Below are positions 45,325 to 56,484 of a DNA stretch of 64,000 nt, one piece after another. Numbering within the stretch: position 1 is the first letter of the stretch; each line of letters starts with the position of its first letter. This DNA comes from Malachius bipustulatus (lineage: Eukaryota; Arthropoda; Insecta; Coleoptera; Melyridae). The notes under the pieces were generated by a model, which saw only the letters and a program-made list of their open reading frames with translations, searched no databases and was not told where the DNA came from. Location: contig OU342630.1 of the NCBI GenBank assembly GCA_910589415.1, positions 15,967,867-16,031,866 of the forward strand. Reading direction: 5' to 3'. The translations under genes were made by a program, and so were the position numbers.

Positions 45325-45412
45325 CGCGAAGAATATCTATTATCCACTCAAACGTTCCAACACTCGCCTGACGTCTCGTTTTGAAATTTTCGTTCTAGTG
45401 GATAATAGCTAT
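45325..45412. repeat. inverted repeat shared with the 21.7-kb tandem units
   Basis: ATATCTATTATCCACT and AGTGGATAATAGCTAT face each other about 55 bases apart, the same paired motif as at the start of both tandem units (GCTATTATCCAC ... GTGGATAATAGCC), with a different loop (CACTCGCCTGACGTC). Confidence 0.6.
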
Positions 45413-45413
45413 G

Positions 45414-46157
45414 CTCTGTCCACTGAGTGTTGTCTGTTGTCATGCCCCACTGATTCTGACTAAACAATTTCATTTAATTCAAATTGATTCATACACTTAT
45501 TTCTAAGTCGAACAAGATGTGGTATTGCAGTTCGTGTCAGTGGCGTGTGAATTGTTATATTATGATTAAAAATAGCATGTCACCTACCAGCTGGTTGGCG
45601 TTTAAAAGAAAGCATAACACCTCCGTTTTCTGTTTCTGCAGTAAAATATTCTACCAATTTAACCACACAACACCACGTCCGAGGGAGTTCAATCGTTTCC
45701 CAGGCATTTTGTGTAATTTTTTGTAGTTCGTTGCGAGAATATACCCAGTCCGTTTTTTTAAACGTTAGTAAAACAAGGCAATAGATTTTTAGGCATTCAC
45801 GCAATTAATAAGTTTCTCGTAGTTTATCACATCGTACAATATCACCGGTAATTCTGCTAATTTCGTATTAAAAACGTTTCAAATAACAAACCTTCATTAC
45901 GCTGTCACTTTCAACTGACAGTGGACGATGAGCTGGACGATCATCTTATGGTATCAATCTAAAAGCGTATCCAGACGCGAGTCGTACTTCCGTCTCACTC
46001 TCGCTCATCTATTTAGAATCGCTGACGATTCAAGCGTATTTCTGACAATACGTCCCAATTTAACTCGATTGACTATGCAATGCAATAGAAGGAGTAAGAA
46101 ACATAACGAGATGATGTATCCTTAGTTATCCCAACAGACAGCACTCAGTGTACAGAG
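45414..46157. mobile_element. 744-bp TIR element
   Basis: CTCTGTCCACTGAGTGTTGT at the left is mirrored by ACAGCACTCAGTGTACAGAG at the right. The interior has a 74-codon open stretch on the minus strand (45580-45804) without a recognised motif. Superfamily not clear. Confidence 0.6.
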
Positions 46158-46589
46158 TATATCACTCTTTGCTCGTTATTGAAGAATATGCTATTATTTA
46201 ATACGGAATGACATGAAAAACAGTTTGACAATCTAAAGATAAAGAAAAGTTGGCTATTAAAACTCTAGGCCACTGGGTTTTGAAAATTCTTGAAATGTCA
46301 GATATAGTAAAACTACAAAAACTATTGATTTATTTGCAATAATAAACAGATAATGCTAAAATAAAATGTTTAGGTTTTTATAGTTTTCAGCACATTTTAT
46401 CAACGACTTAAATTATTATAAATCATTACAAAACTGCCCAATTTTGCCCCAACTTTAACCTACTTCTCCAAGACAGTCAAGCTCAAAAAACGGACGTAGG
46501 TACTTATAAACTTATAATATGAAAAATCAACAAATAATAATAGATTATACCACGAGTCAATCAATCCCGAGGAAAATTTAGGAACCGGG

Positions 46590-46810
46590 CCGCGTTAGCG
46601 GCGAGGGTGTAACATTCTGAGGTAATAATAGCTCATTATTGCGATAAATATACTCGAATTTAGCTACGACTAAATAGTAATATAAAAAAGACAAAATTTT
46701 TATAATTTTATCTTCCAACAAGGTCTCTTCCGAGACCTTGGCCTGCCGGCGGCGTCGGACCTTCGGCCCTCCATTACGGGCCTTCGGCCCGGAGTTACAG
46801 TAGATCCCCG
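46590..46810. other. GC-rich patch with small hairpins
   Basis: Stands out from its AT-rich surroundings; contains GGTCTCTTCCGAGACC and GGGCCTTCGGCCCG, both perfect hairpins, and CCGGCGGCGTCGGACC. Reading frames here carry no known motif. Confidence 0.4.
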
Positions 46811-47239
46811 TCAAAGTTAGAATTTTTCATGTTTTTTTCGTGTTAGCTTTTTTTCTAGATCGCTTTACAGCACCGTGATCAGTATATTCCGCGTCATAGT
46901 TAAAATCTGCCATTCATCTCTTTTTGTGTTATTTTTTTCTATATCGCTCCTGAAGGACCAATATGGGAACTTCCGAGACCGCGCGTAAAAGTTAGATTCG
47001 CGTAAAAGTTAGTCACACGTTAAATGGACAGTTCAAGTTGGTCGTGAAAGAGAGAACAGGTCGCGAGAAGCGAGGAGTTTTTTTTGACAGCTGTCAAATA
47101 TGTCAATGCGGTCTATGGAATCAACAAAATGAGTTTTGTTGAAAAGAGAAACGATTTTTTTAAATGCTCTTGAATTTGATATTTAAAAAATGACACTTTA
47201 AATTTTAATTTCGCAATTTTCTCAAAAGAAAGTCACGAT

Positions 47240-47525
47240 AAATTTTTATACAGGGTGATGAAAATTAACAGATTTTTCATCACCCTGTAGAGAAATCTAA
47301 ACTACATAATAGCTTGTAAAAAGTTAAAATAGGGACATGTAAGCCGTTTTTAAATATCTTGAGGCGTTTACGATGTGAGATGCTTTGAAAATTGAAAATT
47401 GCGATTTTCACTTGTTTATAACTCATAAACTACTCAACCTAAATTCCAATTGTAAAAACCACCTGTTTTAGATTTTGCCAGGCAATTTAAAAATACAATA
47501 ATATAAAGGCTGTCCCCGTTAAAAC
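47240..47525. mobile_element. half of a fold-back element
   Basis: Central hairpin TACAGGGTGATGAAAATTAA / TTTTTCATCACCCTGTA followed by right-arm modules (GGACATGTAAGCCGTTTTT, GCGATTTTCACTTGTTTATA). It is followed at 47530 by the CAACTTCCGGTATTTC fragment also seen at 35053. Confidence 0.65.
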
Positions 47526-47702
47526 AACGAAGTAGGTGTCAACTTCCGGTATTTCCGGAAGTGCGACCATCTTGAAAATATTTTCATTGCATTTCGCATA
47601 GTCACTTATGTCTGGAAAATTTTCATTTTGAAACTGTAGGATCAATATTTCCCAAGATATGGCCGCTGTTCATTCTTAGATGCCCACCCGGTGCATAATA
47701 AA

Positions 47703-47737
47703 TGTGACCAAGGGACCAATAAGTCCCGAAACGTTGT
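47703..47737 (+). other. hairpin plus GAAACGTTG, ribozyme-like scrap
   Basis: GGGAC-CAATAA-GTCCC followed by GAAACGTTG repeats the stem II plus GAAA part of a hammerhead; the CTGATGA box is not present (GACCAA instead). It lies about 90 bases before exon 3 of the coiled-coil gene. Confidence 0.45.
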
Positions 47738-47826
47738 TAAAACTTTCGCTTAATAACTTTAAAACTTGTAAACCTGAACATAAAACCTAACTATCAAAAT
47801 AATGTTTTAATAATTTTTATTTACAG

Positions 47827-48047
47827 CCACTAACAAAAAACTCCACGGCATTATTTCCGAGGATACAAAGTTGGCATCAAAATTATATAACGAAATAGAA
47901 ATTTTGAATCACTATTTAGAAGAAGTTGAAAAATATGTAGAAACGGAACCCTATCGTAGCCTCACCTTTGACTTTAATGATATTGATAAAAAAATAGAAG
48001 CGATGGAATTTAAATTAAAAAAAATCTCTACAGATTCTGAAAATTGG
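47827..48047 (+). CDS. secreted coiled-coil protein, exon 3
   Basis: The exon starts after the acceptor TTTACAG; the split codon (G from exon 2 plus CC) encodes Ala and the frame continues TNKKLHGIISEDTKLASKLY. It is a further helical, acidic and lysine-rich segment ending STDSENW at a consensus donor (TGG|GTAAGC), phase 0. Length is 221 bases. Phase agreement on both sides with exons 2 and 4 is the main support. Family unknown. Confidence 0.75.
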
Positions 48048-48629
48048 GTAAGCATCAACAGAAATGCATGATGAGATATTTAATAACTATAATTATAACT
48101 AATATAATATAATGTAACTAATATAAGTATAATAACTAGTTAATTTACCTAATATAAGGCCAGTTTGCCATTTGTCGTAAGCGAAGAATCGCTTTCTAAG
48201 AGATGATCATCTTTGCAACGCCATGGAAACTAATTTCACATGTTCAGAAAGCGACAACACGCAGTTTGACAATCCGTAGACCATAAATAGTACTGATCAC
48301 AATAATAGGTACCACTTGTCGGTACCCTATAGACCTTTTAAATATTACGAAATTTTTTATTTGCATTAGGCTTCTTTAATACTACCAAAGGCATAGCAAG
48401 AATTTTTTATAGGGGGGCCGTGGTCCAGTGGTGTCACGGGACATTATATAGCACTAAGGCGAAGAGGATCTTAAAAAAAAGGTGAATGTAAAAAGAGAAT
48501 AGGGCGTCCTTTTCAAAACAGCGCTGCAGGCGAATATCTTTATTATTATTCAAGGTCACCCAATGTCCCAGAAATCAATATGGGAATAAGAATCAAATTG
48601 TTATTGTCATCGTTCCCTAATAGACTAAA

Positions 48630-48784
48630 ATGCCCGTATTCACAAACGATAATTTCCTAAATAATTACGTAATCAATTATCCCCATCTCATTCTATTGCA
48701 AAAAAAACTGCATAATATCTCCATCTCACTCATTTAATTAATTACGTAATTATTTAGGAAATTATCGTTTGTGAATACGGGCAT
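48630..48784. mobile_element. 155-bp MITE with ATGCCCGTATTCACAAACG ends
   Basis: ATGCCCGTATTCACAAACGA and its inverse enclose arms with TAATTTCCTAAATAATTACG. Tips resemble those of the CCCGTATTCATCAA family but the rest differs. Confidence 0.85.
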
Positions 48785-49264
48785 TAGCAAATACCTAGAC
48801 GTTTTTTCTTGACAAAAATAGTGACGGAATACAGCCGGCGCCATCACACGCGGTATATCCCCCAGATCCCAACTGAACAGTTTTCTAATCGAGTTTACCA
48901 TTTTCTAACACTTTGATGCAAAAAATCTTTTAATTTTTTTGTTTTTTCTTATAAAAGGAAAAGTGATGGGGAAATCTATATGGTCCTAATTGACAAATTG
49001 TAGATAATACAAAGAAAATGGTAGCTGAAATCTTCCCATAGCTTAATGGTCTTTTATAATACTGGCTGTAAGATTAAAAAAATTAAAGCACCCTTTTTAT
49101 AATTATGTATAAAATCATCTAGTTTTTGCAAATTATACTGAAAAACAAAGTAAAATGTTAACTTTGGCATTTTTTATCTCACCAAATTGAAGACCAGAAT
49201 TTTTTAAATTATTTTTCCCGTACTCTACTGAGTGTCCCCTACAATGTACTAAAGAGTTTATCCG
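48785..49264. other. intron sequence, no feature identified
   Basis: Lies in the intron between exons 3 and 4 of the coiled-coil gene. Nothing beyond AT-rich sequence and a short GC-richer piece near 48840. Confidence 0.35.
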
Positions 49265-49600
49265 TCATTTTTTTAACACCCTGTATAAAAGACACGCATG
49301 TTTCTCCGGTTGCCTACTTGCTCATTAAAATGCAGGTCACTAGAATCAGAAAAAACCAGTTAAGATATATATAACTTTCAGCTTTCGTATGGTATGTGTG
49401 GCGTGGGTCTGACTGATATGATATGATCATGAGTCCATAATAAGAAGGAAACGGTACCGTCCATGTCTTCATCAGTCTTCCCCTCACATGCTGTACGAAA
49501 GTTTTCCAATTTGTTCTCTAAAGAATCTTTAGTGGCAAATTTAAATTAGAACCTAAATCCCAATAAAAAACTCATCAAATACTTTATATTAAATATCTTT
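49265..49600 (+). repeat. hammerhead-bearing dispersed repeat, copy 3, decayed ribozyme
   Basis: Plus-strand match to the repeat at 20570-20890 (AAAAGACACGCATGTTTCTC, CGGTTGCCTACTTGCTC). The ribozyme region at 49420-49467 keeps GAGTCCATAATAA, GGAAACGGTACCGTC and CATGTC, but the CTGATGA box reads ATCATGA and stem II is broken (GTCC against AAGG). Confidence 0.75.
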
Positions 49601-50052
49601 GAACCCATGGAGATTTTCGAAAAAACAAAAGCTGTTTTGAATTAAGCTTCATAAAACTGCACTACTTTCCCCATTTATAACCATTCCTCTAACTACAGCA
49701 GTTTACAAGATCCCTGTGTACTAAACATTAAAAAAACTCCCCCTGTATAGTCTTTTTGTCTTTGTTTTCCTCTTTTGTCAATTGCTATTCGCAGACTACA
49801 AAATTATTATTATTTTTTTTCTATCTATCAATGACTATTTACAGTCAATTGATCTATCAATCAATTTCTCTTTTTGTCAAATTAGTTTCAGTTTATACAT
49901 GTATGGGGTTGCAATTATTTTAGTCTTGTTCGTCAAAATTGATCACACGTGTACAAATTTTCAGACTTTTAGTTCAATCGTTTTTCTATTTATGAGTGAT
50001 CTAAGGTTCTCACACTAATAATAATCTCACCTACTAATAATTTTTTTTTTAG

Positions 50053-50283
50053 AATAAGAGTACAGACCAATTAAAGAAAATTAAAGACAGGATGATCATT
50101 TTAAAAGCAATATTTTCAGAATCAAATTTGAAAGACACAGAAGAAGAAATTGAAAAAGCAGAACGATATATGGTAACATTGAAAGAAACGAATCGTCTGG
50201 AGGAAGAAATCAAAGCTCTTGATAAAATTCTTGATGAATTAAAGAAACAAATATATTGCAATATTGCTAGAAGTGAACCTTAG
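50053..50283 (+). CDS. secreted coiled-coil protein, last exon and C-terminus
   Basis: A T-rich polypyrimidine tract and TTTAG acceptor precede AAT AAG AGT, entered in phase 0 to match exon 3. The 76 residues are coiled-coil (for example LKDTEEEIEKAERYM and RLEEEIKALDKILDELKK) and end QIYCNIARSEP then TAG. The whole model (29156-29219, 38643-39374, 47827-48047, 50053-50283) sums to 1248 bases, 415 residues. The cysteine eight residues from the end, and the order of a phase-1 then a phase-0 intron before the final exon, are both shared with the laminin gamma gene at the right of the window. That may mean common ancestry but is weak evidence, since coiled coils look alike. Confidence 0.75.
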   Translation, partial: NKSTDQLKKIKDRMIILKAIFSESNLKDTEEEIEKAERYMVTLKETNRLEEEIKALDKILDELKKQIYCNIARSEP

Positions 50284-50367
50284 GACCGATTTTTACTTCA
50301 AATTTATATGTTACTTTTATTACAGTAAGAACGTTTATTAGATTCTGAAAACTTAATTTTGAAGGTA

Positions 50368-50803
50368 TACAGGGTGATCAGTAACTTCGCGCACTCCGAA
50401 TACAGGGCGATATAGAGCGCATTTAAAATTAAGGATATTCTGCAAAAAAATTGAATCCAACGGTTGGTTCTCAAGTTACAGAGTTTCCCTCATCCGAGTT
50501 TGAAGGTAATTTTTTCAATAAGCGTGATAAAAATTAATGAAAAATTCAGCTCACTGTAATGTCTGGAACGGATACCATATAATTCATCAATTTTTTTCCA
50601 CAAAATCTCTTTACAGAGGAATTGAGAATGTTGGAAATTGATATCATACTTAAATCTGAATGTTGTCACCTTTTTTTTACAAAAAGTGTCATATCTTTGG
50701 AAGTAAAGAACTTACAACACTGTAGTAAAAAATTTACCACTCTTAAAAAGTGAAGTTTACCGCAGCATATGCTCTGAGTGCGCGAGTTACTGATCAGCCT
50801 GTA
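50368..50803. mobile_element. 436-bp TIR element, GATCAGTAACTCGCGCACTC ends
   Basis: TACAGGGTGATCAGTAACTT and CGCGCACTC are mirrored by GAGTGCGCGAGTTACTGATC and a CCTGTA tip. The interior is not palindromic. It lies 85 bases after the stop codon of the coiled-coil gene, so it may supply part of the 3' UTR. Confidence 0.8.
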
Positions 50804-52381
50804 TATTTTATTTATTATTTACACAAAAATTATATTAAAAAAATTGTTTTCAATTGTATCTATCTACATTTTTAAATAAATTAATTATTCTTTATTTTAT
50901 TAAAAATATTGCACTATTCGAACGAAAATGAACATTTTTCGTAACCTTTCAGAATTAGGTATACAGGAACATGTTAATACAATCGATGGATAATTAAATT
51001 CTAGTTTTACCAAATGTAAAATTTTTGGGGGTTGCCATTAAAAAAAAATTGATTTTTTTTAGTTCAAACTTTTGAACATTAGAGACTGTTTAGAGAAGAC
51101 CCTGTATAACATAGGTCAGATAACAGAAGTTTTTAGATTTTAGGCACCTTTGTAATGTAGCCATAGAAAACGCGAGGCCGCAACTGACAATTTCGACAAT
51201 AATTCAGAGATTCATGCATTGTTGGCAATGATTTTTAAGAAAAAAATTGAAAATCACTGTTGTAGGTGTACATGCTGCTGAGAGTTCAAAATAAAATTTA
51301 ACGCCAAATCCAAAAATTAATTCATATTGGAGCGTCTCATTTGAAATAACAAAACTGATGGCGATTTCCGGTAAAACCGGAAGTGACGTAGTTTTCAAAG
51401 TATTTTCCGTAGACTCAAATCAAAAATGGCTGAAACCGTCAAATACAAAATTTGAAAAAAATCGCCCAAGTATCTTACGAGATATTTACGAGAAACATCC
51501 TGTAAAGTGCCCGAAATAGTTGTCACTCTAGGTTGCGAAATAGTTCGCGCATGCTGCCGAGTAGATATAAACAATGTGCCATTATTCATTTGCATATTGA
51601 TGGAAAAATATCAACATTACTTGATTACTATCTAAAAAATTACTGATGTCAGTGATATAACTGACAATAATTTCATAATCTGTGTATATAAAGGATTTTT
51701 TGCGGGTGAGTTTTACAACATGTTCAGTAAAACTAAACTTGCAGAGTTTTTCTCTTGGGTTTTCTCTCTGTTGTCTCGAGCAAAACCACAATCTGGCTTA
51801 AATCTATCACTTTTCCCTTGTATAATAAATAGCTAATATGAACAAGAACAAGGCTTTAATTTCAGTTTACACAGGAATTTATTTTTTATTATTTTTCTGT
51901 CACCTTATAGATAAAATTAATTTACATTTCAAAATCTGAACATTCAAAATCGCATTCGGACATTCAAAATCACATGTGAATATTGAAATGTAAATTACTT
52001 TTATTGTTTTACGTAAATCAAGAAAATCCCCTGAGAAAAAATACGAAATTTCCTATAAAAATCAATATTCAAATGCGATTTTCTTCTAAACGATAAGGTT
52101 TTGCGACTTTTATCAAGAGTACCAATTTTATAGAAAATGAGTTGATTTAATCGACTCGATATTTAAAAAAAAAATAATTCCATTGGCGTAGAAGTTCAAA
52201 GTGTGTGAAACCTAAAAAACCCATGATCTACGCCAATGAATCAACGTCATTGGTAATTTTAGTATTCCAATTTTTGTCCCATGAAACCATGACATCATAC
52301 CAAATTTCATCAAAATCGCTCGTGCGGTAAAGTTTTTAAAATCAAATAACAATTTTTAAATTGACACTTTGACATCTCATA
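50804..52381. other. AT-rich DNA 3' of the coiled-coil gene
   Basis: Fragments with isolated CCTGTA tips (near 51103 and 51503) and a TTTCCGGTAAAACCGGAAG hairpin near 51367. No gene. Confidence 0.4.
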
Positions 52382-52546
52382 GGCCCGTATTCATCAATAA
52401 ATTTAACCCCTGGGGTTATATTTTGGAACATGTCATTGGTTTAAAATTCGTAGCGTTCGTAGAGTTTGAGCATTAGACCAATCAGCTGTCAGAAAATTCA
52501 AAATATAACCCCAGAGTTATATTTTGAAGTTTGATGAATACGGACA
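52382..52546. mobile_element. MITE, CCCGTATTCATCAA family, copy 2
   Basis: Nearly identical to 34785-34950, including GCATTAGACCAATCAGCTGT in the centre, which points to recent movement or conversion. Confidence 0.87.
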
Positions 52547-52816
52547 TTATAGTGGCTAAACCAGGCAGCTTTGCACAAAGATAAGTTGGTTTCTTAAATT
52601 GACTTAGTTACTTTCATCCGAGGAACATGTGGTAGAACGTTGTAAAGACCTTTTGGAGACACCCTGTATAGGTAGGTATTCTAAAAGGTGGTGAGATAAT
52701 TCTTTGCTTCTGTATACGGAGTTATTCTATCATCAAAGGCTGTGGATGAAGTTTTTTAGTTTAATAAGATTAGCAAAAATTATTTCATTTAACATTAAAT
52801 AAAATTTTGCTTAAAA

Positions 52817-54020
52817 TACAGGGTGTCCCATAATATGTGGGCAATCTCCCGGATCTGGGTAAATTTCGTAAAAATAAATGAAAAATAGCTATAAAATTAA
52901 TTCCTCAGAGACATCCCTACAAAGATATTAGCTGTTGAAGTTGAGGGTTGAAAATCAATTTTTTGCAATAACTTTTTTATTTCTCGACCGATTTTGATAA
53001 TTTTTGGTTTTATTTTGTATTATTTTGGACTGTTTAGAATAGTGTTTCATAATCTTTGGTAGCACATACGTAGACCTCAGGATGGCATAACCCCCTCATT
53101 CACTTGAAAGAAAACAATAAAAATAATAATTTTACAGTTTTTTAAGGTTAATTTTCTTTTTATTTGACATTTTTTACATAAAAAATGTATCTCTATTTAT
53201 TTCGATAGAGTGAACCGTTATCGAGATAAACGTCCTTCTAATAGGTGATGCGTCGCAGGAACTTTCTAAATTTCAAGTAAATTTCAACAAAATGGCTGAC
53301 CTTTGACAGTAAATTGAGCAGGAAACAAAACAAAACCTTCATTAAATACACGTCAAATAGTGTCAAAGATTTCATTTCATGCAGATTCAATTCTAACTGA
53401 TTTTAAAATGAGTTACACAAACGCTGAATACGCAGAAAATCAGTTAGAATTGAATCTGCATGAAATGAAATCTTTGATACTGACGTGTATTTAATTAACT
53501 TTTTGTTTTGTTTCCTGCTCAATTTACTGTCATAGGTCAGCCATCTTGTTAAAATTTACTTGAAATTTAGAAAGTTCCTGCGACGCATCACCTATTAGAA
53601 GGGCGTTTATCTCGATAACGGTTCGCTCTATCGAAATAAATAAGGAAACATTTTTTATGTAAAAAATGTCAAATAAAAAGAAAATTAACCTTAAAAAACT
53701 GTAAAATTATTATTTTTATTGTTTTCTTTCAAGTGAAAGAGGGGGTTATGCCATCCCGAGGTCTATGTATGTGCTACCAAAGATTATGAAACACTATTCT
53801 AAACAGTCCAAAATAATACAACATAAAACCAAAAATTATCAAAATCGGTCAAGAAATAAAAAAGTTATTGCAAAAAATTGATTTTCAACCCTCAACTTCA
53901 ACAGCTAATATCTTTGTAGGGATGTCTCTGAGGAATTAATTTTATAGCTATTTTTTCATTTATTTTTACGAAATTTACCCAGATCCGGAAGATTGCCCAC
54001 ATATTATGGGACAGCCTGTA
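52817..54020. mobile_element. 1.2-kb palindromic element, TAATATGTGGGCAATC family, copy 2
   Basis: Matches 29799-31007 along its length with few differences; arms meet near 53.43 kb. The right tip is ACAGCCTGTA rather than ACACCCTGTA. Confidence 0.92.
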
Positions 54021-54165
54021 TAATAAAACTTTTGTTAATGTGTAAGTGTTAATTAATAATTTTACCTAGACTTGTCTTAAATACCTAAGCTATGAAAGTT
54101 CTAATCTCAACACGATTTCTTTGGTCTTAAATTTTCAGTGACATACCTACCCAAGTAACACAGTT

Positions 54166-54750
54166 TCATCTAAAAGATGTATTTTTAACGTCCAGCATAT
54201 ACATCTATAGACAGTAGTTTGTAGACTATAATTTTGAAGCAAAATGTCCGCGGCGTAGACCGTCTATGCGACGTCTACAGTATGCATCTATGAGATGTCT
54301 TCCAATATACATCGATTAGATGCCTACTGTATATATGTCTATGAGACGTCTACAATATACTTCTATTAGATATCTACAATGTGCATCTATAACGTAGATT
54401 ATGGGTGAATCTATAGGGTGTATAGCATAGACGTCTATAGATGGTAACTTATAGACTACAATTTTGAAGCAAAATGTCCGCGGCGTAGATCGTCTATGCG
54501 ACGTCTACATTTATACATCTTTGAGATGTCTTGCAATATGCATCGATTATATGCCTACAGTATGCATCTATTAAGCATCTACAAGATGCATCTAATAGAC
54601 GTGCTCATTATACATCAATAAGATGCCTACAATATGTATTTATGAGACGTCTTATTATGCATCTATGAGACGTCTACAACATACATCTTAGAGATGACGC
54701 TACTATGCATCTATGGAACGCCTGCAATATGCATTAATGAGATATCTAAT
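54166..54750. repeat. complex satellite with ATGCATCTATGAGACGTCTAC units
   Basis: Many imperfect units of about 22-30 bases of the form TATGCATCTATGAGACGTCT. Two larger blocks share ATTTTGAAGCAAAATGTCCG then CGGCGTAGAYCGTCTATGCG, at about 54230 and 54466, a higher-order spacing of about 236 bases. Confidence 0.85.
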
Positions 54751-54751
54751 A

Positions 54752-55645
54752 TACAGGGTGGTCCAGTTTGTATGTTCATAATACCGCCTAATGGTGGAAT
54801 AAGTAGAAATATTTTTTTTCCTATAAAGTATAATCCTAAAACGTTTTATTTTTGAGATACAGGGTGGTAAACTTCTAATAAAATATTATCTTTTTCGAAA
54901 ATATTTTAATAATATATTTCACCCAATATAGTTCAAATTTGTCAGTTTTATTTGCTATAGTAAGGGGCTAATTTAGCCCAAAATAAATTAAAATTATTAA
55001 GTTCAGTGGCGTCCCGGTAAGCACCTCAATGAATATTATTGAGTTATTTTTATGACAGTTTCCGATACTTATTTTATTTGTAAGTTTTATGGAAGAAATA
55101 AATATTATTATTATTATTATGAAAAAACTAAAAAAAGTACGTAAATGGCTTTTTTCAAGTTTTTTTGTCAGATTAGGCAATTAGGTACAAGTAAAACTTT
55201 TTTGTCCATAAAATTTTTTTCGTATTTTGATTTGTTTTTGAAATAATAAATAGAATCCAATTAATTGCTTATTCCTGGACCAACTTAACTTAAAAAAAAA
55301 TAAGAGAATAAAATTCCTTAGTTTAGATGTTAAGAAATGTATTTCATTTTGTATTTATTTTTTCTTTTTGTTACATATTATTAAAAAGAAGTAATAAAAT
55401 AAGTTATAATTGCAGAAAAAATTCCTTATGTTTCTTATGTCGTCCAGGGATATGCATTAAGTAAAATCTATTTTTTATTTCAAAAATTAAGCAAGATACA
55501 TAAAAATCTAATAAACAAGACAGTTGTACTTGTAATTGCTTAATCTGACAAAACAATAAAAAATATAAAAAAAACCATTGGGGTATTTTTTTTTCAAAAC
55601 AATATTCGTTGAGGTGCTTATGGGAGCCACTGGACTTAATAATTT
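54752..55645. mobile_element. fold-back element, CAGTTTGTATGTTCATAA / GTGGCGTCCCGG family
   Basis: Begins TACAGGGTGGTCCAGTTTGT; inside, AAGTTCAGTGGCGTCCCGGT near 55000 is mirrored by GGGAGCCACTGGACTTAATA near 55625, with mirrored AAACTAAGGAATTTTA stretches. Related to the copy at about 35220-36210. Confidence 0.65.
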
Positions 55646-55988
55646 TAATACATTGTGAAGATAGGGAAATGTAAGACGTTTTTGGATATTTTGGGCCGTT
55701 TTCGTGGTAAAAGGGTTTAAAGTTGGAAAATTGCGATTTTCACTTGTTTATAGTTATTCACTCATAGCCTACTCAATTTAAACTGCAATCTTAAAACGCA
55801 ATAATATATGGGGTGTCCCATTTAAAAAAACAAAGATGGCCATACTTTCGCCATTTTTAAATGTGCTGTCATCTTGGTAATATTTCATTTTGACTCGTAA
55901 TTAGGTATGTTGCCTAAGTTCCTAATTTCAGATTCCTAGATCATTTGGAAGTCGAACTTTTTCTAATGTGGCGTTTCAATCAATCACC
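55646..55988. mobile_element. right-half copy of the GATTGATTGAAA fold-back family
   Basis: Runs from GATAGGGAAATGTAAGACG through the family arm (AGATTCCTAGATCATTTGGA) to CAATCAATCACCCTCTATA. The left arm is missing. Confidence 0.8.
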
Positions 55989-56484
55989 CTCTATACAAAT
56001 ATCTGATCAAATAATGATGATATGTCGATTTCTTGCAAAACACCATCGAAATATCATAAGGCTGAAAAATGGAGACCTTACCTGGTGTTCTCATAATATA
56101 TTAGATTTATCAAGAATTTCAAAAAGGTTCCTAGACAAGTACAGTAGTTGCGGCCACCCAAATGTGAAAGCGTTTATGATGTCATGGAAATTTCAGCTAA
56201 ATTTTATCATAGTACCAACTCTGTTTAGTAGCGTTTAGAAATTAATTCATAATTTAGAAATTAATAAATATATTTGACATCTATATTTTTTCATCTGTGA
56301 ATTTTTTTGTTTTTTTTTCATATGAGACATCTATCATTGACGGTGCCTATGATTTATTTTAAAATTCAAATTACACAGGAAAATTTTGCAGTTCACATTT
56401 GGATGGCCGCAATTGTACACGAAAGTTTGATTGTAAATATTATAAAACAAAAATAAAATCAAATAAGTAAGCTACGCTTTTCAA

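Noticed and set aside
55945..56238. 97-codon open stretch on the plus strand
   Set aside because: It begins inside the end of a fold-back half element, has no recognisable motif and uses no splice or start context of note.
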